A program made the position numbers and the translations under genes. A stretch of 64,000 nucleotides of DNA from NCBI RefSeq assembly GCF_040869045.1, contig NC_090320.1, positions 251,162,978 through 251,226,977 on the forward strand, read 5' to 3'. This document shows, piece after piece, positions 55,199-64,000 of this stretch. Source of the stretch: Eurosta solidaginis (Eukaryota; Arthropoda; Insecta; Diptera; Tephritidae). The notes below the pieces were generated by a model. It worked only from the letters and a program-made list of their open reading frames with translations. It ran no database searches and had not been told where the DNA came from. Numbering within the stretch: the first letter of the stretch is position 1; each line of letters begins with the position of its first letter.

Positions 55199-57645
55199 AT
55201 CGAGTCAGCCGCAAGCGACAGCTGGCTCCCGCAATTGAATGCCCCATAATCTCTATCTCGCAGATTGGGAGAAGATCGAGCAACCTTACTGTTGGAGGAC
55301 ATGTGGACGGAAAGGAACGGTTATTGACTGTAGATACGGGTGCATCTCATTCCATCATTCGAGCGGATTTAGTCAACAAAAAGATAAGACCATTGCTTGG
55401 AGCAAGATTACGTACAGCCACGGGAGAGGACACCCAGGTAATTGGAGAAGTAGAATGTGAAGTCGCAATTGGGAACGTCATGGTAGTACACAATTTTATA
55501 GTGGCAGAAATTGTTGATGAAATCATAATTGGAGTGGACTTCTTAATCGACCAGGGCATCAAGATCGACATGCAAAGCAAGACGATGCGATATAAAAACA
55601 TGGATGTACCACTTAATTTCGGCTACGAGAGAGGCTACAGCAGTAAACGAGTGCTGGTGGAAGAGAGTCAGCAAATACCACCAAAATCCGAAGCAGTCAT
55701 CTGGGCAAAGGTTGATGGAGATTGTGGGACAAACAAATTGTGGGTTGTCGAAGCAGCAAACAAATCAGCACTAAACATACTTGTAGGAAAAACCCTGGCT
55801 ATGACAAAACAAGATGGACGTATTCCGGTAAGAGTACTCAATGAGTTCAAGTCACCACTCAAACTGACTAAAGGAGCTATTTTGGGAAGATGCCAAGAGG
55901 CTGAAGTGGTTATTAACTGTGAACAGCTCCAGGAACACGTTTCAGCTAGTAATACTGATCTTTCAAATGACATCAAGACATGGATGCAGGGACTAGAGGA
56001 AGCATATCAGAGTAAGGCAAAACAACTGCTCCTAAAGTACGCGAACATATTTGACCAGGATGATTCTAAACCAGGCCGCACCAACGTTGTGAAACATCAA
56101 ATTGACACTGGAGATGCGAGACCGATCCGTCAAGCTCCACGTAGTGTTCCACTGGCGAAGCGGGAAGTTGTGAGTCAAATCATTCAAGAAATGAACGACA
56201 GCGGCGTCATCGAACCATCAGCTAGTCCATGGAGCTCACCGGTAGTACATGTAAAAAAGAAGGATGGAAAAATGAGGTTTTGCGTGGACTACCGGAAGTT
56301 GAATGACGTAACGAAAAAGGATAGCTACCCATTGCCAAGAATTGACGACACTCTGGACTCGCTATCTGGTACGAAATGGTTTTCCACGCTGGACTTGAAA
56401 AGCGGCTACTGGCAAGTGGAGGTGAAGGAGGAAGATAAAGAGAAAACAGCCTTCAGTGTCGGTGATGGTCTTTGGCAATTTACAGTGATGCCTTTTGGAC
56501 TTTGTAATGCACCAGCTACTTTTGAGAGACTCATGGACCATGTACTGAAAGGACTACATTGGAAAACATGCTTGGTGTACCTGGACGACATCATCGTATT
56601 GGGCAAGAACTTTGATGAACATCTTAAGAACTTGGAGGAAGTTTTCCAGAGAATAGCTGGCGCTGGTCTGAAGTTAAGTCCCAAAAAGTGTGCGCTGTTT
56701 AAAAAGGAAGTCAATTATTTGGGTCACAAGGTAACGACAGAGGGCATCTGCACTGCGAACGAAAAAATAGAGGCTGTACAGGATTGGCCAAGACCACAGA
56801 ATCTACATGAATTGAGAAGTTTTCTTGGGCTGTGCACATATTACCGCCTACCAAATTTTTCCAGCGTAGCCCATAGCCTCCATGAGCTTACAAGAAAAAA
56901 CAAAGCTTTTGAATGGAAGAAGGAGCAAGAAGTGGCTTTCCAAACATTGAAGGAGCGTTTGTGCACTGCCCCAATGTTAGCATATCCGATTCCAGGAGCA
57001 ACGTTTATTCTAGATACAGATGCAAGTGGATATGCTATAGGAGGCGTTTTATCACAACTGGTCGATGGACAGGAGAAGGTAGTTGGATATTACAGCCGTT
57101 CGATTGGAAAACCAGAGAGGAACTACTGTGTTACGCGGAGAGAGCTGTTGGCATTGGTAGAGTGCATTAAACATTTTCACAAATACCTCTACGGCCAGCG
57201 ATTCCATGTCAGGACAGATCACGCAGCATTGAAATGGCTTCTGCAGTTCCGTAATCCGGAAGGACAATTGGCACGGTGGATCGAGCGACTTCAAAGCTAT
57301 GACTTTTCCATTGAGCATCGAAAAGGTAGTACCCATGGAAATGCCGATGCAATGTCACGAAGGCCATGTAGTTTGGAATGCAAGCACTGTTCAAAGGCCG
57401 AGGCTAAAGAAGACATTATAGATGTCCGGCTAATGACTATAACGTGTACGGATGAATGGGACAAGGAACAACTAAGAAAGTGTCAGCTAGAAGATACAGA
57501 TCTGTCACATGTTATGCAAGGGCTCGAACGAAACGAAAGACCAAGCAGAGAGGATATGTCAGCAGAGAGTCCCATTGCGAAGTCATATTGGGCACAGTGG
57601 AACAGTTTGGAATTGATATCCGGTTGCTTGCATCGAGTATGGTAG
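55162..57645 (+). CDS. Gypsy Pol, first part: protease, reverse transcriptase, RNase H
   Basis: The pol frame is -1 relative to gag and is open from 55,162, so it overlaps gag by 37 nt. Expression probably needs -1 frameshifting. It reads IECPIISISQIGRRSS, then protease LLTVDTGASHSII (DTGA near 55,333). Reverse transcriptase follows, with FCVDYRKLND, STLDLKSGYWQVEV, MPFGLCNAPATFERL and YLDD near 56,577. RNase H carries LDTDASGYAIGG (near 57,010), TRRELLALV and RTDHAALKWLL. The frame is ended by TAG at 57,643-57,645, just before the integrase; downstream the same frame is open. All catalytic motifs before the stop are intact. Confidence 0.95.
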   Translation, partial: WANIQDHSIVKLNRVSRKRQLAPAIECPIISISQIGRRSSNLTVGGHVDGKERLLTVDTGASHSIIRADLVNKKIRPLLGARLRTATGEDTQVIGEVECEVAIGNVMVVHNFIVAEIVDEIIIGVDFLIDQGIKIDMQSKTMRYKNMDVPLNFGYERGYSSKRVLVEESQQIPPKSEAVIWAKVDGDCGTNKLWVVEAANKSALNILVGKTLAMTKQDGRIPVRVLNEFKSPLKLTKGAILGRCQEAEVVINCEQLQEHVSASNTDLSNDIKTWMQGLEEAYQSKAKQLLLKYANIFDQDDSKPGRTNVVKHQIDTGDARPIRQAPRSVPLAKREVVSQIIQEMNDSGVIEPSASPWSSPVVHVKKKDGKMRFCVDYRKLNDVTKKDSYPLPRIDDTLDSLSGTKWFSTLDLKSGYWQVEVKEEDKEKTAFSVGDGLWQFTVMPFGLCNAPATFERLMDHVLKGLHWKTCLVYLDDIIVLGKNFDEHLKNLEEVFQRIAGAGLKLSPKKCALFKKEVNYLGHKVTTEGICTANEKIEAVQDWPRPQNLHELRSFLGLCTYYRLPNFSSVAHSLHELTRKNKAFEWKKEQEVAFQTLKERLCTAPMLAYPIPGATFILDTDASGYAIGGVLSQLVDGQEKVVGYYSRSIGKPERNYCVTRRELLALVECIKHFHKYLYGQRFHVRTDHAALKWLLQFRNPEGQLARWIERLQSYDFSIEHRKGSTHGNADAMSRRPCSLECKHCSKAEAKEDIIDVRLMTITCTDEWDKEQLRKCQLEDTDLSHVMQGLERNERPSREDMSAESPIAKSYWAQWNSLELISGCLHRVW

Positions 57646-58785
57646 AGTGAGGATGGTCAGTGCAAGAAGAAACTTATAGTTGTTCCCAGAAAGAGGATTC
57701 CTGACGTGCTCAGCGAGTTGCACAATGGTCCAAGTGGAGGCCATCTTGGAATCACGAAGACACTCGAGAAAATTAAGCAGAGATTCTATTGGGTTGGTTG
57801 CCGTCAGTCGGTCACCGAGTGGATTGCCAATTGCGAGGTATGCAACAGAGCGAAAGGGCCCAAAACCCGAAGTCGTGGCCAGATGAAGCAGTATATTTCA
57901 GGTGCACCATTTGAAAGGATCGCCATGGATGTCGCAGGTCCATTTCCTACTAGCAACCGCGGAAACAAATACGTACTGGTGGTTATGGATTATTTCAGTA
58001 AATGGCCAGAGGTATACCCAATCCCAAACCAAGAAGCAGAAACAGTAGCAGAAGTGGTTAAAAACGAATGGGTTGCAAGGTATGGTGTACCAATGGAGTT
58101 ACATTCTGACCAAGGCAGGAATTTTGAATCAGCTGTGTTCCAAGAACTGTGCAAGAAGTTGGGCATTCGAAAAACACGGACAACTGCATTGCATCCTCAG
58201 TCCGATGGTATGGTGGAACGTTTCAATAGAACATTGGAGGAGCATTTAAGGAAAGTAGTCGACAAGTACCATAAGGACTGGGATACACACATATCATTAT
58301 TCTTGATGGCCTACCGATCGGCAGTACATGACACAACGGGCCAAACTCCCGCAAAGGTAATTTTTGGCAATGACCTTCGACTGCCAGCTGATTTGAAGTA
58401 TGGGATAGATGCCGATGCGGAGAGGAATGTCAAGAAATCCACAGATGTCTTAGAAGAAGAGCTGAGAGAGATACACGATCTGGTAAGGCAACGAGCAAAG
58501 ATTATGAGTGACAAGATGAAAGCGAGGTACGATAAAGCAATTAATTCGGAAGGGTTTCAGGAAGGAGATTTGGTGCTGCTATACAACCCACAACGAAAAA
58601 AAGGTTTGTCCCCGAAATTGCAGTGTAACTGGGAAGGCCCATACAAAGTTGTAAAACGGATCAACGATGTAGTGTACCGCATACAAACCACTACCAAACC
58701 ACGAACCAAAATGAAAGTGGTTCATTTGGAGAGATTAGCAGCGTTTAGATCGAGAGATTTGTCTGATCGGGACGATCAGACTTAG
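57646..58785 (+). CDS. Gypsy Pol, second part: integrase
   Basis: Continues in the same frame as 55,162-57,645 right after the TAG. It has the zinc-binding region (LHNGPSGGHLGITKTLEKIK, CEVCNRAKG), then the catalytic core with MDVAGPF (first D), LHSDQGRNF (second D) and MVERFNRTLEEH (E). The C-terminal region has EGDLVLLYNPQRKKGLSPKL and GPYKVVKRINDVVYRI. Integrase inserts element DNA into the host chromosome. Because of the single upstream stop this copy can make it only by read-through or a separate start. No chromodomain seen. Confidence 0.95.
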   Translation, partial: SEDGQCKKKLIVVPRKRIPDVLSELHNGPSGGHLGITKTLEKIKQRFYWVGCRQSVTEWIANCEVCNRAKGPKTRSRGQMKQYISGAPFERIAMDVAGPFPTSNRGNKYVLVVMDYFSKWPEVYPIPNQEAETVAEVVKNEWVARYGVPMELHSDQGRNFESAVFQELCKKLGIRKTRTTALHPQSDGMVERFNRTLEEHLRKVVDKYHKDWDTHISLFLMAYRSAVHDTTGQTPAKVIFGNDLRLPADLKYGIDADAERNVKKSTDVLEEELREIHDLVRQRAKIMSDKMKARYDKAINSEGFQEGDLVLLYNPQRKKGLSPKLQCNWEGPYKVVKRINDVVYRIQTTTKPRTKMKVVHLERLAAFRSRDLSDRDDQT

Positions 58786-58796
58786 GTGGAGGGCAG
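58784..58796 (+). other. Gypsy polypurine tract
   Basis: AGGTGGAGGGCAG directly precedes the 3' LTR and overlaps the end of the pol frame. Confidence 0.75.
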
Positions 58797-59465
58797 TGTT
58801 ACGAATATTAGCAAAACTAAGGAGTGCTGCCAGCTCTAAGCCGATCTAAGCAGTGACGTGAATGCACATCAATAATTCAATCATTATGTATCTACATAAA
58901 CGAATCAATAATTGCGTCTACACATATGTACACATTCCGACGAGCAACATTTACATACAAGGCAGCGAGAGATGAGATGTCACACACCGATGAATTTACT
59001 TATACGCTTATGTGTGTGCGGGAGACTGTAAACTACAAACACATGCATATACCTTATCTGAGTTGTCACAAGAGAGAGCAATAATTTGTGCACGTAGTTG
59101 TGGCTGGCGATTTTGTAGCCGAAACAACTAGTAACTTCTGGAAATCGAAGAGCCTAGAAGTATGCAGCGTAAACTATAAAAGCAATGCAGGCGAGTAAGA
59201 AGTAATTCAGTTTGATTTGAATTGTCAAGCAGTTACGAGTAAGACGATATCTAGCGAGCAATAGCACTATTATTTTGAAAGTCAGTTTCCTTTAAGATAT
59301 CAGTTTGGTTTTTAAGCTATTCGTTGCACAGTTTGAGTGTTATTGTGAAGTATTTTAATAAAGGCCATTTTTCCGTTATTCAATATTGGAGTTATTTATT
59401 CAACAGTTTAGCGATACGATCCTAGCAAAAGGGCAAATAAGAGGATTTGCAGCAAATTCGTTACA
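58797..59465 (+). repeat. Gypsy 3' LTR
   Basis: 669 bp, aligned base for base with the 5' LTR (constant offset of 5,647), with one visible substitution. Confidence 0.96.
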
Positions 59466-59639
59466 ATATATATCCCATACAACCGATCGTTCAAATAAGG
59501 GGTTTTTTTGCAATTTTTTTATATTTATCTTAAAATCGTTTAGGTATGTACATCTGTTCATTATATATTTCTTATCTTATACAGCGCATTATTTGGAGAT
59601 TACGCTGAATCCAAATACGCTATAAGAATTGGCCCAAGT

Positions 59640-60410
59640 GGTCTTGTTATGGCCTTATCCTCAAAACACGTAAAAAAATCACTGCAGATTGATTTTTAAA
59701 TAATGTTAGGGCCAAGCCAATACCTGCTAGGCCAATTCTGTTGGCGGATTGGGATTCGGAGCATCACAGTACTTGGGAAAACATCCGCGGCTTTGACTTA
59801 TCGAAAGTATGTATGTAAATGAAAAAGTTACACATTCAATTCAATTTCATATACCCTAATGTGTTTTTATTTAAGATATTATTGCAAACTTAGAACTAAT
59901 TCTTATTCTCATCAGAATCAGAATCTGCTGAAATATTTGGGTAAAGCGTTGCCCACAAGATTTTTATAAAAAGAATGATATTCCTTTGATATAACCATTT
60001 TTTCAAGTATTTTAGTTTTGATTCGAGAAGAGGCAACGGCTTCGAATAAATCGTTTACCTTCAATTAAACAACTATCTTTTTTCGGATATTCAGCTATTA
60101 AAAATTCTTCATCGGTATAATTTTTTATGAAGAATACCTTATACAGCTCATCTTTTGTGTATCTCAACTAGCATATACATATATCGCATGGGTAGTTTTA
60201 TAGATCCCTGAGTAAAATAATTATAAATAAAAAAATCGTCATACAATTGTGTGTGAACCTCGAAAAGTTTTAGTGAGTTACGAGTTGGTGCCCAAAATCC
60301 AGGCCGGAACATTCGAACATACGAATGTGTACTGTTCTTCATTTTTTTCAAAAATTGTTTAGCCATATCAACGAATGTATCATACAAACAGGAAAATCAT
60401 TACCTTGTTG
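59640..60410. other. No recognised gene; possible old coding remnant on the minus strand
   Basis: Minus-strand frame 60,387-60,148 has a non-simple sequence (RPGFWAPTRNSLKLFEVHTQ, PMRYMYMLVEIHKR). The next frame downstream (60,165-59,990) continues with DELYKVFFIKNYTDEEFLIA. Taken together they resemble a decayed protein, but I recognise no family. Confidence 0.3.
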
Positions 60411-60640
60411 CCAGCCAGAAACATGAATGTGCTACATTCATTTTTCTGGCTCAACTTTGTGTGACTGAATTGTACATTCATGTTAATGGCACTGCAAATT
60501 ATTGGGGTTTCCATGTGCGTAGGAAGCTCTAGATTTAAGTAGAACCTATAGAATCTAAAGGGTAATATAACGAGGCCTATAACACAAAATCGGAAAAATT
60601 GCACATTCGTGCTTCTGGTTAGTGGGCGACGATATATTAT
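60411..60640. mobile_element. Miniature inverted-repeat element (GCCAGAA ends), second copy
   Basis: GCCAGAAACATGAATGTGC (60,415) and GCACATTCGTGCTTCTGG (60,601-60,618) are inverted copies, followed by GGGCGACGATATATTA, the complement of the left flank of the element at 52,388. An inner pair ACATTCATTTTTCTGGCTC at 60,434 suggests a short nested copy. Confidence 0.6.
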
Positions 60641-60889
60641 TTCTAATTGCTGTTTTTATGTACGCGTCCCTTTTTCGCTCTTATTTGTAATCCAAATCTA
60701 TAAATAAAGTTTTGGTTGTAAAGATGGAGATTCGGGCTATTAGCGAGCTTCGGGCAATTTTGGTCGTAGTGCTTTTGTTTAGCTATATTTTATTAAAATA
60801 AATAAATAATAAAACCTTTAAAAAATAAACGATTGTGAGCACACAAAGAAATCTATTTGTACTATGGAACTATTGTGAATATTTGCATT

Positions 60890-61035
60890 GCATTACCGGC
60901 AGTTGCTACCATACGCCAGATGGCAGCGCAAGCTGTATTGTACGCTAGATGACATCGCAAGCAGTAAGTTTTAATTGACTGACGGAAGTTGCTATTATAC
61001 GCTAGATGCAGCGCAAGCTGTAAGTTAATAGAACA
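60890..61035 (+). repeat. Triplicated short repeat (GTTGCTATTATACGCTAGATG type)
   Basis: GTTGCTACCATACGCCAGAT (60,902), a shorter TGTACGCTAGATGACATCGC (60,939) and GTTGCTATTATACGCTAGAT (60,988) are each followed by GCAAGC and TGTA/AGTAAGTT. Non-coding. Confidence 0.65.
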
Positions 61036-62086
61036 GCTGATTTCTGTTGATATTTGATAAGATTCTTTTATATTGGTTGCGCAAGATGCGAACGGGTGAG
61101 GCTCGTAATAATAATTATAATGGAAGAGAATAGAAAAAAGACTGATTCACACTATTCAATCAAATATATTTTCTTATATACCGTCAATTCAAGTTATTGT
61201 GTATTTCGAAACCATATACCGTCAAGTATTCACACGTCGCCCTAATAATCTTTAAATCTTTAAGCTATCTTAGTCATATGACATTTGATGCGCTTTATGT
61301 GTGTGATAAATCAAATGTTTAAATATGAGTGAGTACACGTATATATATAAATATTTTTTTGTGCACTATAATATTGCAACTAATCATACATATCACAGAG
61401 GTGGGAAAGCCGACAAGGACTCAATGTTAATGTCAAATTGCTACAATGAGGCCAATACTGCGGAAAAATATATTTTTAGCAAAGCATAAGAAACGAATAT
61501 AGCAATCCAATTACACTTCTTTTGAAAAAAAAATCGCTGTCATATCAACAGCCACTGTTATTTCTATCTTCACGAAAATCTGTTGTTTTAACAGATTTCA
61601 TTGGTATTTTTTGGGTGATGTTCATAATTGGTAGTTCACAGGGCTAGACGGTCATCGTGGTATGCCTAAAAAAAATTAACAAAAATAACCGAAAATCATG
61701 GGTTCAAGACCTAGAAAGAGCGACATACGAATCTATGGAAAACATCTTGGAAAAAAATTCTGCCCGGCATCGCCCCGAAAATTTTCTATTTTTTTTGTAA
61801 AACAGAGACTTACATTTAATTAGTTTTTTTTTTTTTTTTTTTTTGGCGATTTGACTGTTGAAGGACTCAATTCAGAATCAACAATTTGGACGAATTTTAT
61901 TTAACAGCTATTTGCAATAAATAAAAATTACAAAAATGTCGATTGAATTGTCCCGTAATTCGCCTGATTCAACAACTTTTTTCCAGCAGTGTGAAATCAG
62001 CGAATTTTGTCAAGCAACTAGCAGCTTTTGACTCAAAACACCATGTTTACCCATGCTCGCTATATAATATGCTCATTAGGGTGGGT
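61036..62086. repeat. Mostly unrecognised DNA with a tRNA-like SINE head
   Basis: At about 61,637-61,720 GGCTAGACGGTCATCGTGGT is followed by GGGTTCAAGACC, a B-box-like block, as in SINE heads. Around it (61,540-61,625 and 61,850-62,000) are phrases like TGTTTTAACAGATTTCATTG that recall the CACTG-ended family. The SINE seems to sit in such an element. An uninterrupted T-run is at 61,824-61,843. Confidence 0.4.
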
Positions 62087-62204
62087 CGATTTGTATGGAC
62101 GAAAGTTAACTGATATCGCGCCATCGATTTTTCAATAGGATTTGGGCTCAAGAAAAAAATAATTTCCGAGCCTGCGAAATTTCATTTTTTTTACTTTTTT
62201 CGAC

Positions 62205-62345
62205 TTTGATTTTTAAGGGTTTTTTCATGACCTACTAAAAAAAATGTCATATGTATATCCTGTCCGGGCCAAAAATGTCCGCTAAAAGCGTTAAAATCAA
62301 ATGAAAATTTTTTTAGTAGGTCATGAAGAAAACCTTAAAAATCAA
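62205..62345. repeat. Long hairpin
   Basis: GATTTTTAAGGGTTTTTTCA, then TGACCTACTAAAAAAAATG, faces ATTTTTTTAGTAGGTCATGA, then AGAAAACCTTAAAAATCAAA. The arms are about 40-45 bp, nearly perfect, with a loop of about 55 bp. Confidence 0.8.
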
Positions 62346-62363
62346 ATTCATGAAATTTTGCAG

Positions 62364-62618
62364 CATTGTGGATAAAACAAGTGTGATAACTTCTGCATAC
62401 ACGTCAAAATTACAAATAGAGTGGATCACCTGATTTTTAATTGACTATCGCTGACTCATTCTGTATATCTTTCTATCAACCGCTGAAGATAGCTGGCCCT
62501 ATGTGCCGCCATATTGAACACCCTGTCAGAACGCTGCCAAAATGCTAAAAAGTAGCCATATTGAAAATCCTGTCAGGCAGTTGACGGATGAGGTATCACA
62601 CTTGTTTTATCCACAATG
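62364..62618. mobile_element. Miniature inverted-repeat element, second copy of the loop element
   Basis: CATTGTGGATAAAACAAGTG and CACTTGTTTTATCCACAATG are perfect inverted ends. The interior matches 14,734-14,968 in the opposite orientation, so it identifies the element in the palindrome loop as a mobile family. Confidence 0.85.
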
Positions 62619-62882
62619 TTTCGCAAGCTCAAAATTATTTTTTTGGGTATGCGTAGTGGACATTTTTTCCTGAGCCCAAATCCTATCGCAAAATCGATGG
62701 GGCGATATCGGTTAATAAATCGACCCAGTCTAATACTCATACATACACACAAACATTCATATATGCATATAATGAAATCAAAGCCAGTTTGATCCAATCT
62801 AATAAAGTTGAAACTGGTCAACATTTGAGATTATTGTTGTCAATTGTTTAATACTTATTTTTGTGATTTACTTACTTCATTT

Positions 62883-63615
62883 GATGGTGAATGAGGACAA
62901 AACGAAGTACCTGCTGTCATCGAGCAAAGAGTCAGCGCATATGCGCCTTGGCAACCACGCTACTGTTGGCAGCCATAATTTCGAAATAGTAAAAGACTTC
63001 GTTTATTTGGGAACCAGCATCAACACTAGCAACAACATCAGCACTGAAATCCAGCGAAGAATCAATCTTACCAATAAATGCTACTTAGGACTAGGTAGGC
63101 AATTGAAAAGTAAAGTCCTCTCTCGGCGAACGAAAATCAGACTCTGCAAGTCACTTATCGTACCCGTCCTGCTATATGGGGCAGAAGCGTGGACCATGAC
63201 AACAGCAGATGAAGCGACTTTGGAAGTGTTCGAGAGAAAAGTTCTTCGAAAGATTTATGGACCTCTACGCGTTGGCGATGGCGAGTACCGAAGAAGATTT
63301 AATGATGAGCTGTACGAGCTATACGCAGACATCAACATAGTCCAGCGAATTAAAACGCAGCGGCTGCGCTGGCTAGGCCGTGTTATGCGAATGAAAGATG
63401 ATGCTCCGGCCAAGAAAGTTTTTCTATCGGAACCCGCCTATGGAAGCAGAGGTAGAGGGCGGCCCCCACACCGTTGGAAGGACCAGGTGGAAATCGATTT
63501 AAACTCCCTTGGTGTGACCAATTGGCGCCGGTTGGCGGAGCGAAGGAGCGACTGGCGCGCCTTGTTGGACGGCCATAACCGTTTAGACGGTTAAGCGCCA
63601 ATTAAGTAAGTAAGC
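62883..63615 (+). mobile_element. 5'-truncated RTE-type LINE with intact C-terminus
   Basis: The frame from 62,884 to the TAA near 63,592 encodes the last about 236 residues of an RTE reverse transcriptase: VNEDKTKYLLSS, DFVYLGTSINTSNNIS, LLYGAEAWTMTTADEATLE, RWLGRVMRMKDDAPAKKV and RGRGRPPHRWKDQVE. No frame breaks. The 3' end is GCGCCAATTAAGTAAGTAAG. ACTTACTTCATTT flanks it at 62,870-62,882 and 63,616-63,628, a 13-bp target duplication. Catalytic YADD is not included, so the copy is dead on arrival. Confidence 0.92.
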
Positions 63616-63628
63616 ACTTACTTCATTT

Positions 63629-64000
63629 TCTGGAGTGCATTGACGCTTGTGTACTTTTTGTGACGCATTGCGGTCATTTTATAAACACAATATCTTATCA
63701 ACGGCAGTGATAACGCGACACGTGATATACACTAAATATACCAGGTGAGATCGTATCATACCTGACGACATTCTTGTACCGTTCTTTATAAGTTAGTTAG
63801 GAATCTATATTAGTTACTCTATTGTCGTCATAACTAAGTACATACATAATTTGTTAAATAAACAACTAAGAACTTGATATGCAAATTAAAAATATGTCTA
63901 TTACAATTATGTCTAAAAAACTATGTAGTTAGATATTTATTTATGTGATTATAACAGTTTTTTTAATTGATAGTTTAGGTTGTTAGTTTGAGTTATTATT
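63629..64000. other. No recognised feature
   Basis: AT-rich DNA with short chance frames. It shows nothing that I can name. Confidence 0.4.

Larger units (their letters stand above)
53150..59465 (+). mobile_element. Complete Ty3/Gypsy LTR retrotransposon
   Basis: 6,316 bp: two 669-bp LTRs, primer site, gag, pol in the -1 frame, polypurine tract. ATAT flanks it at 53,146-53,149 and 59,466-59,469. I see only one difference between LTRs (AGTACGCAGC at 53,515 against AGTATGCAGC at 59,162), so insertion is recent. There is no envelope gene. One in-frame stop lies in pol. The solo LTR at 39,521 and arm fragments at 14,165 and 15,850 are relatives. Confidence 0.97.
62088..62730. mobile_element. Inverted-repeat element with a nested second element
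   Basis: Outer ends TAGGGTGGGTCGATTT (62,088) and AATCGACCCAGTCTA (62,718-62,732) are inverted. Next inside, ATCGATTTTTCAATAGGATT and TTTGGGCTCAAGAAAAAA face AAATCCTATCGCAAAATCGA and TTTTTTCCTGAGCCC. Bases 62,364-62,618 are a different miniature element inserted in it. No coding capacity. Confidence 0.75.

Noticed and set aside
54078..57394. Antisense frames across the Gypsy gag and pol
   Set aside because: Shadows of the strongly supported sense-strand domains.
58786..58796. Envelope gene in the Gypsy element
   Set aside because: Only a polypurine tract lies between the pol stop and the 3' LTR; there is no room for a third ORF.

Overview
The window is nuclear DNA from a higher fly, most probably a true fruit fly (Tephritidae). 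It is AT-rich, has no bacterial-style gene packing, and is filled with retroelement and miniature-transposon families that I recognise by memory from tephritid genomes: LINE tails ending in (CAA)n, a tRNA-headed SINE whose end resembles an RTE LINE, and an element opening AAGTAAGGAAGGTTAAGTTC. The species call is inference, since no search could be run.

Layout. Bases 1-5,150 hold LINE fragments and a 376-bp higher-order tandem repeat. Bases 5,152-28,655 form a very large imperfect palindrome: a left arm (5,152-14,724), a loop of about 800 bp (14,725-15,520) and a right arm (15,521-28,655). About 5.7 kb pairs per arm, at roughly 98% identity where I compared by eye. The arms carry the same mosaic of broken LINEs, SINEs and LTR pieces in mirror order. 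They differ by later events: a 3 kb element with a 130-bp tandem array sits only in the left arm, and a nearly complete BEL/Pao retrotransposon (17,854-23,888, minus strand) only in the right.

Bases 28,690-30,990 hold two unrelated tandem arrays (100-bp GC-rich units, then 119-bp units). Bases 31,110-34,030 hold nested miniature elements. Three 194-bp elements with P-element-like ends each have their own 8-bp target duplication. One is split by a 591-bp hAT-like element, and two have split an older minus-strand reading frame that ends in a zinc-ribbon-like motif.

Bases 36,190-50,780 are poorer in transposons and look like host gene sequence. The best host feature is a short exon at 44,441-44,504. 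It encodes a signal peptide and ends in a canonical GTAAGT donor with a phase-1 intron, after a (CAA)-rich leader. No later exon is visible, so the rest of the window would be intron of this gene, if the gene is real.

Bases 50,780-64,000 hold an RNase H-bearing LINE remnant, a young complete Ty3/Gypsy retrotransposon (53,150-59,465; near-identical 669-bp LTRs, ATAT target duplication, gag with an N-terminal SAP-like domain, pol with one in-frame TAG), several miniature inverted-repeat elements nested in one another, and a 5'-truncated RTE LINE with its own target duplication. No rRNA, functional tRNA gene or CRISPR array was found.
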